Shown here: one piece after another, positions 1 to 10,878 of the stretch
Layout of the letters: every line of letters starts with the position of its first letter
Position numbering within the stretch: the stretch's first letter is position 1
DNA from: Agrobacterium tumefaciens
GTDB taxonomy: Bacteria; Pseudomonadota; Alphaproteobacteria; Rhizobiales; Rhizobiaceae
Reading direction: 5' to 3'
Length of the DNA stretch: 64,000 bases
Assembly (NCBI RefSeq): GCF_009649785.1
Contig: NZ_WJOK01000006.1
Coordinates: 186,001 to 250,000, forward strand
Made by a program: the position numbers and the translations under genes
The notes under the pieces: generated by a model
Database searches by the model: none
Told to the model about the DNA's origin: nothing
The model's input: only the letters and a program-made list of their open reading frames with translations

Positions 1-315
1 CCGCACCGCCTGCCCGTCCCTGACATTCATATCCAGAATTTTTCCAGCCTCGCGGGCGCGGATCACGACACGGCTGACCGGCTGAAGTTCGCCACTGATG
101 CTGAGCCGCTCCGCCATCGCTCGTGTGCCGATCCTTGCGATTTCCGCAGCCGTCAGTTCGAACGGGATACCGGCCGGGCTCATCGAGGTTGACGCCACGA
201 TCCCCTTGACGCGCTCGTTCGCATCGACGCTTCCGCGCGCCGGATCGAGAGCCGTGACGACGAGAGCGCAGCCCGCAAGCGCGATCCCCGCCTTGATCGT
301 TCTTTTCACCCACAT
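1..315 (-). CDS. RND efflux periplasmic adaptor (membrane fusion protein), N-terminal part only
   Basis: The reading frame runs off the left edge, so only the first 105 residues are visible. It opens MWVKRTIKAGIALAGCALVV, a membrane anchor or signal segment, and continues into a region ending SRVVIRAREAGKILDMNV, which resembles the first beta-strand and biotinyl-lipoyl-like half of HlyD/AcrA-type adaptors. The ATG is preceded by AAGGATT at a suitable distance; another ATG five bases upstream is out of frame. Such adaptors link an inner-membrane RND pump to an outer-membrane channel. The gene is divergent from the two-component pair at 502-2507, which may control it. The family call rests on a short segment; an HlyD-type secretion adaptor of another exporter is possible. 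Confidence 0.6.
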   Translation of the reverse strand, partial: MWVKRTIKAGIALAGCALVVTALDPARGSVDANERVKGIVASTSMSPAGIPFELTAAEIARIGTRAMAERLSISGELQPVSRVVIRAREAGKILDMNVRDGQAVR

Positions 316-501
316 AACATAATCCTTCCAGGCAAAACTCATCCTGTGACCGATCGAGCGGTCATGTCGCCTGTCTTGCAGGCTGATGGCTTCTGGATAA
401 GTGTTGATAATTGCAGCAGCATTACCCGCCCGCATCTTCTGCGCCGCAATACTGTCGCAACCTTTCTGGCAGACAAGGAGGGGGCGAAGGGACGGTGGCA
501 A

Positions 502-1176
502 ATGAGACTTCTGTTGATTGAGGACGAAAAGGAAATGGCGGATGCGCTGTCGGCGACGCTCGGCAAGCAGGGGATCGTCATCGACCATACGATGCGGCTC
601 GGCGATGCGATGGAGCTGGCGCGCCAGCATGTCTATGATGCCATTCTGCTCGACCGTCGTCTGCCGGACGGGGAGGGACTTACCTTCATTCCAAAGCTGC
701 GCCGCGCCGGTATCGATACGCCGATCATCTTATTGACGGCGATGAACGAACCGGAGGAGCGGATCGAGGGGCTGAATGGCGGCGCCGACGACTATCTCGG
801 CAAGCCGTTTCTCGTCGGTGAGCTGTTGGCGCGGCTGCGCGCGGTTTTGAGAAGGCCGGCAAGCATCGCCCCGTCGCAAATCGCTGCAGGCCGCATCGTG
901 ATCGATCCGCTTCATCTCAGCGTCACGATCAACTCGCTTCCATTCGATCTGCCAAGGCGCGAGCTGATGGTCCTCATCACGCTGGCGAAACGAAAGGGCA
1001 AATCCGTGCTGCGCTCGACGCTTGAGGCCGCCGTCTACAATTACGAGGAGGAAATCCAGTCCAATGCGCTCGATGCGCATATATCGCGACTGCGCAAACG
1101 CCTGCTCGACGCTTCGGCCGGGGTTAGCGTGCATAATATTCGCGGCATCGGTTATCTGCTCAGGGAAGACACATGA
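502..1176 (+). CDS. OmpR-family response regulator (224 aa)
   Basis: Receiver domain in residues 1-115 with the acidic pair in LLLIEDE, phospho-acceptor Asp51 in AILLDRRLPDG, Thr79 and Lys101 in LGKPF. The C-terminal half (about 125-222) is a winged-helix DNA-binding domain ending SRLRKRLLDASAGVSVHNIRG up to GIGYLL. The frame stays open upstream to 346, but the conserved N-terminus MRLLLIEDEKE begins at 502 and is preceded by AAGGGACGG, so the longer start is rejected. Its stop overlaps the start of the histidine kinase by four bases (ATGA), so the two are translationally coupled. The closest known groups are the QseB/PmrA/TctD regulators. Likely targets are the divergent efflux adaptor and perhaps the VirK-like gene downstream. 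Confidence 0.93.
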   Translation: MRLLLIEDEKEMADALSATLGKQGIVIDHTMRLGDAMELARQHVYDAILLDRRLPDGEGLTFIPKLRRAGIDTPIILLTAMNEPEERIEGLNGGADDYLGKPFLVGELLARLRAVLRRPASIAPSQIAAGRIVIDPLHLSVTINSLPFDLPRRELMVLITLAKRKGKSVLRSTLEAAVYNYEEEIQSNALDAHISRLRKRLLDASAGVSVHNIRGIGYLLREDT

Positions 1177-2507
1177 AAGCGCAGGGCAAGTCCAATCCGT
1201 CCTTGTGGTGGCAATTGAGCTGGCAGCTCAGCATTGTCGTCTCTTCCATGATCGCTGTCGTCATTGTCGGGCTTTGCGTTTACGGGGTGATGAAGCTCTC
1301 GCCCAATATCGGGCTCTGGAACGATTTGTCGGCGACGCTTGACGAGTCGCTTTCGCTTGATCCGCAAAAGGGTCTGGTCATTACCGAGGGGTCCGCATTA
1401 CGCGCCTTGAAGGCGAAGAATGAAACGTTGTGGTTCGTGGTCTCGACGCCTGACGGTCACGCGGCCACCTTCGGCACCGTACCGGCTGTTTATGCCGAAC
1501 TGGCGCGCTACGTTCATCTGATGGCGGACGCCGATATTCGCGGCGGCAGCGGCATATCCGAGGTTGCTTCGGCTGAAAGTATCGAGACGACGTCGGGACC
1601 CGTCAGGATCATGTTCGGCGGAACCTCTAATGCACGAGCGTCGTTTCTGACGCTTCTTGCCGGCACCTATCCGATTTATGTCCCCCTGCTGGCGGTTCTT
1701 TTGCCTGCGGTGTTTTTCTCCGTGCCACACATCGTGCGCCGGGCGCTTGCTGGCCTGAGTTCCGTCGTCAAAAAAGCACCGGAGATCGACCCGCGACGAC
1801 CGGGTTCGAAGCTTCCCGTCGAAGATGTGCCGCGCGAAGTCGTTCCGTTGATCGTTTCCTTCAACAGCATTCTCGAGCGGCTCGAAGAGCAGTTCCAGGC
1901 GCGGCAACGTTTTCTGATCGATGCCGCGCACGAATTGAGGACGCCGATTGCAATCATGCAGACCCGGATAGAGGGCCTACCCGGACCGGACCAGCAGCGC
2001 CTGATGGGGGATGTCGCGCGGCTCGGTGAAACCGCCGAACAGCTTCTGGCCTTTGAGCGAAACGATCAGGTGAACGACCGGCGCGAGGTGGTGGACCTGG
2101 TCGATATCGCCCGCACGGTGGTGGCAGAGCTCGCGCCGCTTGCGCTTTCGGCAGGTTACGACATCTCCTTCGAAACGCAGATCGAAAAATACGACATGCA
2201 AGGCAACCCCTTCGCCCTGCCGCGCGCCATCAGCAATATCGTGCGCAACGCCATCGACCATGGTGGAAACAAGGGGCTGATCCATGTCTCGGTTCTCGCA
2301 AACGGCGAAATCGCGATTTCCGACGAGGGGCAGGGCATACCCGAGGACCAGCAGGAGCGGATATTCGAACCTTTCTATCGGGTCACGCCGAAAAGCACGG
2401 GTGCCGGACTTGGCCTCAGCCTCGTCAAGAAGATTGTCGCCAATCATAACGGCCGTATCGTGCTCGAAAGTAACCCCTCTGGAAGCACGTTCCGGGTTCG
2501 ATTCTGA
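1173..2507 (+). CDS. Membrane sensor histidine kinase (444 aa), partner of the upstream regulator
   Basis: Topology is typical: TM1 about residues 18-38, a periplasmic sensor domain of about 120 residues, TM2 about 158-183, then dimerisation and catalytic domains. The phosphorylated His is His253 in AAHELRTPIA (H-box). The N-box reads NIVRNAIDHG, the G1 box DEGQGI and the G2 box GAGLGLSLVKKIV; all ATP-binding elements are intact. It overlaps the response regulator by 4 bp. The signal cannot be read from the sequence. The periplasmic domain resembles those of QseC/PmrB-like kinases in size only. Confidence 0.93.
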   Translation: MKAQGKSNPSLWWQLSWQLSIVVSSMIAVVIVGLCVYGVMKLSPNIGLWNDLSATLDESLSLDPQKGLVITEGSALRALKAKNETLWFVVSTPDGHAATFGTVPAVYAELARYVHLMADADIRGGSGISEVASAESIETTSGPVRIMFGGTSNARASFLTLLAGTYPIYVPLLAVLLPAVFFSVPHIVRRALAGLSSVVKKAPEIDPRRPGSKLPVEDVPREVVPLIVSFNSILERLEEQFQARQRFLIDAAHELRTPIAIMQTRIEGLPGPDQQRLMGDVARLGETAEQLLAFERNDQVNDRREVVDLVDIARTVVAELAPLALSAGYDISFETQIEKYDMQGNPFALPRAISNIVRNAIDHGGNKGLIHVSVLANGEIAISDEGQGIPEDQQERIFEPFYRVTPKSTGAGLGLSLVKKIVANHNGRIVLESNPSGSTFRVRF

Positions 2508-2833
2508 TTGCGCTTTGCGTGCTGTAGACCGGTCGCGGCGATTGTAATGCTGCCGCAACGTTCGCGGTCATAATGTGTGGGCACGGGATCAACCGTGCCA
2601 ACCGGAGTACACACAGTGACACACCCACCGGATCGTTTTCTTCCGGATTGCCGGCGAGAAGACGGCACGTAGAAAGCGCGTCGCCGGCCCGGAACCTCGC
2701 GCAATGCCGTAGCGCCAATGATCGCAGCAGAGCACCAATCCGATTTCATATTCGGTTCATCCTGGGCGCGCACAGTCCCGGCCAAATCACTCCACGCCCC
2801 AGTCCAAACAGTCATACTCCCCGGAATTTTACG
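2508..2833. other. Intergenic region (326 bp) with direct repeat and small hairpin
   Basis: No convincing gene. A hairpin GGCACGG/CCGTGCC (2580-2599) lies after the kinase gene without a T-run. At 2744-2760 there are two TTCAT half-sites, TTTCAT and GTTCAT, whose starts are 11 bp apart on the same strand. That is the spacing of tandem OmpR-family response-regulator sites. The second half-site continues as TTCATCCTG, and a related CTCATCCTG occurs at 339-347 between the regulator and the efflux adaptor. This makes autoregulation and control of both flanking genes plausible but unproven. Confidence 0.4.
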
Positions 2834-3814
2834 ATGTCGCATACTGAAATCGCCGCATTCGCTGCGGAAAAAAACTCGGCGAAACCCGAGCCGGTCATCG
2901 CTGCGCAAACCATGACTGGCGATGGGATGGAACTCCTCCGTTTTCCCCTGGCCTGGAGCGTTGTGACCTTGGTTATGCGCGCCCACTGGAAACGGGGTTT
3001 CCTTTTCTGGATGCGTTTTTTGGCTCATCCGCTTGTAACCCTGCGGTGGTGGCGGTTTCTGTCCCGATTCTCGGCGACGCAAAAACTGCCACCGCCGCAT
3101 GACGAGCTTCTTCAGAAACCCCTGTCGAAATTCCTCGTCGGCAAAATCTCCTATGGAAGACGGCTGGATTTTCTCATGAAGAATTTCGTCATCGCCAGCG
3201 GTTGTTTTTCCAGAGAGGTTATGGCTGCGCTCTGGAGTGGAAAAACGATCGAAATCGGTACCATAGGCGGCCGTGCTGACGAATATCGCTGCACGCTTGC
3301 TCTTGCGGATTTATGTGGCGGCCGCCACGAAGGCGCTCTCGCGGTTCGGTTGATCAGAACCCGTGACGACGTCACCTTGTGGACGACGAAGTTTATCTTC
3401 GTGACGCAGGATGGGGGCGGGTACAGGACGATTGCCGTTGGCGGCATGCAGGGGCCACGCGCCGCAAAGCAGGAGATGGTGGCAGTAACGCGCGACCTTG
3501 CGGGTCTTCGCCCGAAGGATGCCGGTTTGATGCTGCTGCAAGGTCTAATAGAGACGGAAGCGGGTTTCTATTTCGCAGTCTCCCACGCCCGACATCCGAT
3601 CAATTATCGGCGCGCGCGGCGGCAGAAAATGTTGCTTTCCGACATAGACGCATTCTGGCGGGAACGTTCCGCCGAGCCGGACGACGTGTTCGGTTTTCAG
3701 GTGCCGGTTTCAACCCTCGAGGGCGCGGACAAACGCAGCAAGATGAAGCTTGCCTTCTTTGCCATGGCCGGCCGGCTTTGCGAGGGTAAAGCTGGGAGTG
3801 CTGCGAAGAGTTGA
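2834..3814 (+). CDS. VirK/YbjX (DUF535) family protein (326 aa)
   Basis: The C-terminal two thirds match the DUF535 pattern: a beta-rich part with LWTTKFIFV, then the hallmark IAVGGMQGPRAAK, followed by GLRPKDAGLMLLQGL and a basic segment YRRARRQKML. Family members in enterobacteria (VirK, YbjX) are linked to outer-membrane or virulence functions and often answer to two-component systems; the biochemical activity is not established. The frame is open back to 2573, but MSHTEIAAF at 2834 is the better start, as the upstream part is compositionally odd. No signal peptide is evident; residues 35-70 are rich in Trp, Phe and Leu and may touch the membrane. It follows the two-component pair in the same direction after 326 bp. 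Confidence 0.8.
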   Translation: MSHTEIAAFAAEKNSAKPEPVIAAQTMTGDGMELLRFPLAWSVVTLVMRAHWKRGFLFWMRFLAHPLVTLRWWRFLSRFSATQKLPPPHDELLQKPLSKFLVGKISYGRRLDFLMKNFVIASGCFSREVMAALWSGKTIEIGTIGGRADEYRCTLALADLCGGRHEGALAVRLIRTRDDVTLWTTKFIFVTQDGGGYRTIAVGGMQGPRAAKQEMVAVTRDLAGLRPKDAGLMLLQGLIETEAGFYFAVSHARHPINYRRARRQKMLLSDIDAFWRERSAEPDDVFGFQVPVSTLEGADKRSKMKLAFFAMAGRLCEGKAGSAAKS

Positions 3815-3845
3815 GGCCGCAAATCCGAGTTGGCCCTCGACACCG

Positions 3846-4766
3846 TCACGCCGCTGCATCGGCAACACGACCGAGTTTTTGCATGCCGCATTCGCGGACG
3901 ATCTCGGCAATGTGGGTAAACTGCGCCGAGAGCGGATTGCTCTTGCGCCACACCATGCCGATGGTGCGGGATGGTCTTGGCTCTGCCAGCCGAAATACCG
4001 AGACGGTGGATTGCCGCGTTTCCATATCGACAGCCATCTGCGGAATGAGCGTGACGCCGATGCCGGCGCCGACCATCTGGACCAGCGTCGAGAGCGAACT
4101 GCCCTCCATCAGCACGCGCGGCGGCGCGTTCGTTGTACTGCAGAAAGACAGTGCCTGATTGCGGAAACAATGGCCTTCCTCGAGCAGCAGCAGGCGCATT
4201 TCACCGAGCTTGCCAGCGCTCGGCACCGGCATCCCCGCATCCTCCATCGGCCGGACCAGAATGAATTCCTCGGAAAACAGCGGAACCTCTTCCAGCGACG
4301 CTTCAGACACCGGAAGCGCGACGATTGCCATGTCCAGCCGGGCTTCCAGGAGGTCCTCGATCAGTTTCTGTGTCACCGCCTCGCGCGGGCGCGTTTCCAG
4401 TCCCGGATAATGCCGGGTGAGCGTCTTGATGACCTGCGGTAAAAGATAGGGCGCGACGGTTGGAATGACGCCGATGCGCAGGCGGCCGCTGAGCGGGCCG
4501 TGCCTTGCCCTCGCCAAATCCTGCAATTCATCCACCGAACGCAGGATCAGGCGGGTGCGTTCGGCGAATTCATCGCCGAGAGCGGTCAGCCTGATCTGGC
4601 GGCTGCCCCGTTCGACGAGAGGTGCGCCGATCAGCTCTTCCAGTTCCCTGATCTGTAGCGAAAGTGCTGGCTGGGAAATGGAGCACGCCTCCGCTGCCCG
4701 CCCGAAATGGCCGATCTTCGCCAAGGCGTCGAAATAACGCAGGTGTTTCATCGATAGTCCAATCAT
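3846..4766 (-). CDS. oxyR: OxyR, LysR-family peroxide sensor (306 aa)
   Basis: LysR N-terminal winged HTH at residues 6-65 (HFGRAAEACSISQPALSLQI) and a periplasmic-binding-like sensor domain. The redox pair is present: Cys200 in EEGHCFRNQ and Cys209 in ALSFC, nine residues apart, as in the classical OxyR Cys199/Cys208 pair. OxyR senses hydrogen peroxide by forming this disulfide and activates catalase and peroxidase genes. Its divergent neighbour is katG. The annotated start gives MIGLSMKHLRYF; Met6 would match the usual OxyR N-terminus better. It converges with the VirK-like gene 31 bp away. Confidence 0.95.
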   Translation of the reverse strand: MIGLSMKHLRYFDALAKIGHFGRAAEACSISQPALSLQIRELEELIGAPLVERGSRQIRLTALGDEFAERTRLILRSVDELQDLARARHGPLSGRLRIGVIPTVAPYLLPQVIKTLTRHYPGLETRPREAVTQKLIEDLLEARLDMAIVALPVSEASLEEVPLFSEEFILVRPMEDAGMPVPSAGKLGEMRLLLLEEGHCFRNQALSFCSTTNAPPRVLMEGSSLSTLVQMVGAGIGVTLIPQMAVDMETRQSTVSVFRLAEPRPSRTIGMVWRKSNPLSAQFTHIAEIVRECGMQKLGRVADAAA

Positions 4767-7154
<2,388 letters not shown>

Positions 7155-7176
7155 TAAGGCTGACTAGTCCAAAAAA

Positions 7177-7204
7177 GCCCCTCCCTGAGCGATCAGGGAG
7201 GGGC
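7177..7204. terminator. Bidirectional intrinsic terminator after katG
   Basis: A perfect 12-bp stem, GCCCCTCCCTGA with TCAGGGAGGGGC, and a 4-nt loop. It has A6 before it and AATTTT after it, so it can stop katG and the convergent small gene at 7211-7387. Confidence 0.92.
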
Positions 7205-7210
7205 AATTTT

Positions 7211-7387
7211 CTATCTGCGGTCTGAGGATGGAACCGGTTTTTCGGGTGATGGCTTTTCGCCACTATCCCCCGGCGCCTTGCCGCCCTTTTCATTCTCATG
7301 CGCATCCGGCCCAGCGACGATGACGCCGCGGCCCTGCTCTTCGCGCTTCTTGTCGGCGAAATCGCCGGGTTCCCTTTTGTCGTTCAT
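7211..7387 (-). CDS. Small hydrophilic stress-type protein (58 aa)
   Basis: The product starts MNDKREPGDFADKKREEQGR and is almost entirely charged, Gly and Pro residues with no hydrophobic core, so it is probably disordered. The ATG has an excellent ribosome site (GGGAGA, 6 nt away); the frame is open further upstream, but those starts lack one and would lie upstream of the promoter. A general-stress promoter GGAAC-N16-CGTT ends 38 bp before the start codon. No family is recognised with certainty; it recalls short rhizobial proteins of the general stress regulon. It converges on the katG terminator. Confidence 0.75.
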   Translation of the reverse strand: MNDKREPGDFADKKREEQGRGVIVAGPDAHENEKGGKAPGDSGEKPSPEKPVPSSDRR

Positions 7388-7425
7388 AGTGATCTCCCTT
7401 CGTGATTTCATTTGTCTGGAGATCA

Positions 7426-7450
7426 AACGGCTGGTCGGGGCAGAGGTTCC
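7426..7450 (-). promoter_or_regulatory. EcfG-type general-stress promoter
   Basis: On the minus strand GGAAC (7450-7446), 16 bp, then CGTT (7429-7426). This matches the alphaproteobacterial EcfG/SigT consensus GGAAC-N16/17-CGTT exactly and is suitably placed for the 58-residue gene ending at 7387. Confidence 0.8.
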
Positions 7451-7518
7451 AAGGCTCACATTGGAGCGGGATCGACTGGCAGCACAGCAATGTTTTGCAT
7501 TACAACCATCTTTGCTAT

Positions 7519-7543
7519 TAACATGAATTGATAAGTCATGTTA
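7519..7543. promoter_or_regulatory. IRO-like palindrome (TGA-N9-TCA) upstream of the siderophore AraC gene
   Basis: TAACATGA, nine bases, TCATGTTA: perfect 8-bp arms containing TGA-N9-TCA, the core of the iron-responsive operator bound by RirA in rhizobia. It lies 89 bp before the AraC start, as expected for an iron-controlled gene. Confidence 0.6.
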
Positions 7544-7631
7544 TTGCGGCCTCATATGGTGGAGCGTGCGGCGCCGTTATCGTGACGCGCATGTCTTACA
7601 ACCTCGGCTCGACAACTGAACGGTACCCGCA

Positions 7632-8525
7632 TTGAGTTTCTGGCACTCCATGACCTGGCACACGGAAGGGATCAGCGTCACTGCGCCGGTCAAATGGCGC
7701 CAGCTGGACGGGCTCGTCAGCGCCTTCTGGGAGGCAGAGAGCCAGATGGGCGCGAAGGGTTATTACCTGGCCGCCGATCCACGTATCATGATATTCTTCA
7801 ACGATGTCTCGTCGCGCATCAGCATTTCCAACCGCGACGGCGAGTTCACGCAGCATTCCCGCCCCATGACGCGGGCGGTCTATGTGCCGGCCGGTGTTCC
7901 GATGTGGACGAGCAGCAATGCTACGCACAGGTTTTCGCATCTCAATCTGCATATCCACAAGGACCGCCTGCTGCGTTTCCTGTCGCCATCGGTCGGCAGT
8001 TCGGCGGCGATGACAGCCTTGCGCCGCCCGGTCGAGATACAGGATATCGGTTCGGTCGAAACACTGGCTGGACTGCTTGTCGATGAACTCGCCGAGCCTT
8101 CGAAACATGCGGTCTATGCGGAAAGCCTTGTTGGCAGCATCGTTGCCGGTCTTCTCGATATTCCCGGATCTTCGCCGGAACAGGTAAATGGCAGGCTGAC
8201 GCAGGCGCAGATGAACAAGCTGCTTGCCCGTGTCGAAAGCCGCGGTGACGACCGCATGACGGTTGCAGAAATGGCCGACATCGTCGGGCTTTCGGAAAGC
8301 TGGTTCGCAACGGTGTTCCGCCAGACAACGGGCAAGACGCCGCTGCAATGGCAACTGGAGCGGCGGATAAGCCTTGCCCAGAAACTGTTGCTCGAAGGCG
8401 ATCTCACGGTGGCCGATATCGCTGCCCAGCTAGGCTTTTCCGATCAGGCCCATTTGACCAAAGCCTTCCGCCACTCCGTGGGCAATACGCCAGCCGCCTG
8501 GCGGCGCATGCACAGGCTGCTTTGA
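7632..8525 (+). CDS. AraC-family regulator of the siderophore locus (297 aa)
   Basis: The N-terminal half (1-190) is a ligand-binding domain that ends its beta-rich part with RPMTRAVYVPAGVPMW. The C-terminal 100 residues form the double HTH: MTVAEMADIVGLSESWF for the first and LTVADIAAQLGFSDQAHLTK for the second, with the usual AFRHSVGNTPAAWR ending. It converges on the TonB-dependent receptor and stands next to a FecBCD-type importer, so it probably activates siderophore uptake when the siderophore is present, as PchR/AlcR-type AraC proteins do. The start is uncertain: TTG at 7632 is the longest, ATG at 7650 is possible; neither has a clear ribosome site. Confidence 0.85.
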   Translation: MSFWHSMTWHTEGISVTAPVKWRQLDGLVSAFWEAESQMGAKGYYLAADPRIMIFFNDVSSRISISNRDGEFTQHSRPMTRAVYVPAGVPMWTSSNATHRFSHLNLHIHKDRLLRFLSPSVGSSAAMTALRRPVEIQDIGSVETLAGLLVDELAEPSKHAVYAESLVGSIVAGLLDIPGSSPEQVNGRLTQAQMNKLLARVESRGDDRMTVAEMADIVGLSESWFATVFRQTTGKTPLQWQLERRISLAQKLLLEGDLTVADIAAQLGFSDQAHLTKAFRHSVGNTPAAWRRMHRLL

Positions 8526-8576
8526 ATGGTCGCCTTGCCGTCTATGCGGAGCGGGTTCGGCGCATGCCTCGAGCTT

Positions 8577-8610
8577 CGTTCGACGTCACCCCAGGGGATG
8601 ACGTGGAACG
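8577..8610. repeat. Intergenic palindrome between convergent genes
   Basis: CGTTCGACGTCACCCC and GGGGATGACGTGGAACG form an imperfect hairpin with a one-base loop centre. It has no T-run, so it looks more like a mobile intergenic palindrome of the rhizobial RIME kind than a standard terminator, though it may separate the AraC gene and the receptor gene. Confidence 0.5.
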
Positions 8611-8656
8611 TTAGGATGGTTACGTAGTATGTTGAAAAGTAGGGATATACTTACCC

Positions 8657-10777
8657 TCACCACGTCTTGCGCAGCGTAGCTGAGAACGCTCGGCCGGGGT
8701 TGTAGAAGTCTGCGCCGAAACCGCCATAAGAGACGTGCTTCTCGTTGAAGAGGTTGGAAACATTCACCTCCAGCGAGGTGGTTTCCTGGATTTTGTAGCT
8801 GAACGCTGCGTCCATGGTCACGCTGCTGCCGGTCGAAACCTTGTTCGCGTCATCAAAATAATACGCGCCGGTGAAGCGTCCGCCGAGCCCGAAGGTCATG
8901 TCGCCGCGTTTGTCATTGCCGGCCAGCGTGTAGTTTACCCAAAGCGAGGCCTGATGTTCAGGCACGAATTGCGGGCGGTTGCCGACATTGCCAGCGATGC
9001 CGTTTTCGGTGATTTCCGCGTTGAGATAGGAATAGGCCGCCGTCAGGCTCAGCTCGTCGGTAACCTCCGCCTTGGCCTCGAGGTCGAGACCGCGCACGCG
9101 CACCTCGCCGATGGTGGTGGGCAGGCTGGTGATCGGGCTGGTGACGGTAATATTGTTCTTCTTGAGGTCGTAGATCGATGCCGTGAACAGGGCAGGGAAG
9201 GCATCCGGGCGATACTTCACGCCAAGCTCGATCTGCTCGCCGCGTTCGGGCTCGACGGTCAGGCCCGAGGCCGGCACTACGGATTCGGCGTAGCTGATAT
9301 AGGGCGCGATCTCGTTCGTGACCTTGTAAGACACGCCGATGCGCTTTGTCAGTTCGCTGATATCGCCGCTTGCCGTCGTGCCGTTCAGCCTGTTGGTCTG
9401 GTCGGTGTCGATCCAGTCATTGCGCAGACCGGCGCTGACGGTAAGCCTGTCGAAGAAGGTCAGGTCCTGCTGGAGGTAGAGTGCCCTTGTCTTTTGATCG
9501 GTCAGCGAGCTGGCGTAGAGCGGCACTGAGGCTGGTGCACCGGTATAGACCGGGTTCAGCCAGTTGATGCCTGGCGCAGAACCGAAGTAGCTTTTGCTGC
9601 CGGACGAGTAGTCGTTATAAAAAACGCCGACAAGGCTGCGGCTTTCGACGCTTTCGAACGTCGTGTCATATTGCAGCCGTGTGTCGATCAGGAAATTCTC
9701 GGTTTCGGTCTCGTTGCCGAAATAGGAACGGTTGGCGATGGTCGAGCCATTGGTCGGTGTGGACGAGATATACGCGTAACCGAAATCGGTATTTGCCTTG
9801 CTGTAGCGCGCGTTCGAACTCAACGTCAGGCCAGAGCCGAAATCATGGTCGAACATCACGCTCAGCGAATTGCGGTTGGTGCCGCGGTAATTATAGTCCG
9901 GTTCACCGAAGAAACGGCTTCTGTCGAAATGCGAGCCGACCGGATGGCCGCCGCCGCCGGGAACGCCGTCCTTGTTGAGATGATCGTATACGACGGTGAG
10001 GCTGGTGGCATCGGTGGGCCGCCATGTCAGGCCGCCCATGAAGAATTTTTCATCGTCGCGGGAATAGTCATATTCCGCGTCGGCATTTCTGAGCTTGCCG
10101 GTCAGGCGGTATGACAGTGTGTCGTCGCTGGTGATGTTGTCACCGAAATCGAAGCCGGTTTCAGCGCGGCTATAGGAACCGCCTGTCACATAGGCCTCAC
10201 CAAAGCGGCTGCGTTTGGGAACCTTCGTCGAGTAGTTCACCGAACCGCCGGGATCGGATACGCCAAAGGTCGTGGAATTGCCGCCCTTCAGGACTTCCAC
10301 GCGCTCATAGGCATAGGTCTCTTCTCGCAGCGCGCCGAAGGGACGGCCGAGCGTCAGCCCGTCGCGATAGGTGTAGGCGTCGAAACCGCGAATCTTGAAA
10401 TAGTCGAAACGGTCGTCCGAGCCGTAGAAATCCGCGGTCACACCTGCCGTGTATTGCAAGGCTTCTTCCACGGTCTGCACGCCACGCTGCTGCATTTCCT
10501 TGGAGGTGATGACGGAAACGGCGGCCGGCGTATCGAGAATGTCGGTTGCCATCTTGCTTCCGCTTGTGGTGCGGGTGGCGACGATCGACTTCTGGTCATC
10601 GTCACCGCTGTCGATGGTGATGCGCTCGAGAACCGTGCTTCCGCCCGTATTGGCGGCCTCCTGCGCCAGCGAACGAGCGGGCAGTACCGTCACAAGCGCC
10701 GTGCAGGCAAGAAGGGCTGCCTGCCCATAGCGCAGTCGCGCGGTCCTGCTGTTGACGCCATTCATTTCAGTGTTCAT
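8657..10777 (-). CDS. TonB-dependent ferric-siderophore receptor (706 aa)
   Basis: Signal peptide with core LLACTALVTVLPARSLAQ, a TonB-box-like segment TVLERITIDSG, a plug domain (about residues 45-170: VQTVEEALQYTAGVTADFYG, IRGFDAYTYRDG, VEVLKGG) and a 22-strand barrel ending in the aromatic tail FSATLRKTW. It imports a ferric siderophore, probably of hydroxamate type given its FhuA/FoxA-like look; the substrate is inferred. The start at 10777 (MNTEMNGVNS) is preferred to the longest frame at 10840, which adds a non-signal-like tail. It is divergent from the FecB-like binding protein, with a perfect 16-bp palindrome between them. Confidence 0.93.
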   Translation of the reverse strand: MNTEMNGVNSRTARLRYGQAALLACTALVTVLPARSLAQEAANTGGSTVLERITIDSGDDDQKSIVATRTTSGSKMATDILDTPAAVSVITSKEMQQRGVQTVEEALQYTAGVTADFYGSDDRFDYFKIRGFDAYTYRDGLTLGRPFGALREETYAYERVEVLKGGNSTTFGVSDPGGSVNYSTKVPKRSRFGEAYVTGGSYSRAETGFDFGDNITSDDTLSYRLTGKLRNADAEYDYSRDDEKFFMGGLTWRPTDATSLTVVYDHLNKDGVPGGGGHPVGSHFDRSRFFGEPDYNYRGTNRNSLSVMFDHDFGSGLTLSSNARYSKANTDFGYAYISSTPTNGSTIANRSYFGNETETENFLIDTRLQYDTTFESVESRSLVGVFYNDYSSGSKSYFGSAPGINWLNPVYTGAPASVPLYASSLTDQKTRALYLQQDLTFFDRLTVSAGLRNDWIDTDQTNRLNGTTASGDISELTKRIGVSYKVTNEIAPYISYAESVVPASGLTVEPERGEQIELGVKYRPDAFPALFTASIYDLKKNNITVTSPITSLPTTIGEVRVRGLDLEAKAEVTDELSLTAAYSYLNAEITENGIAGNVGNRPQFVPEHQASLWVNYTLAGNDKRGDMTFGLGGRFTGAYYFDDANKVSTGSSVTMDAAFSYKIQETTSLEVNVSNLFNEKHVSYGGFGADFYNPGRAFSATLRKTW

Positions 10778-10878
10778 TGCTAAATTCCAGAAGTTGATGC
10801 CCCAATCGCCGCTTCCACGGCCCGCTCTCGAAGCGCCCAATAACTTGAGAAAGATTGTCCGGTATTGTAAGTTTTTGC

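Noticed and set aside
346-501. N-terminal extension of the response regulator
   Set aside because: The receiver domain begins at the internal Met (502) with its own ribosome site; the extension has no homology-like features.
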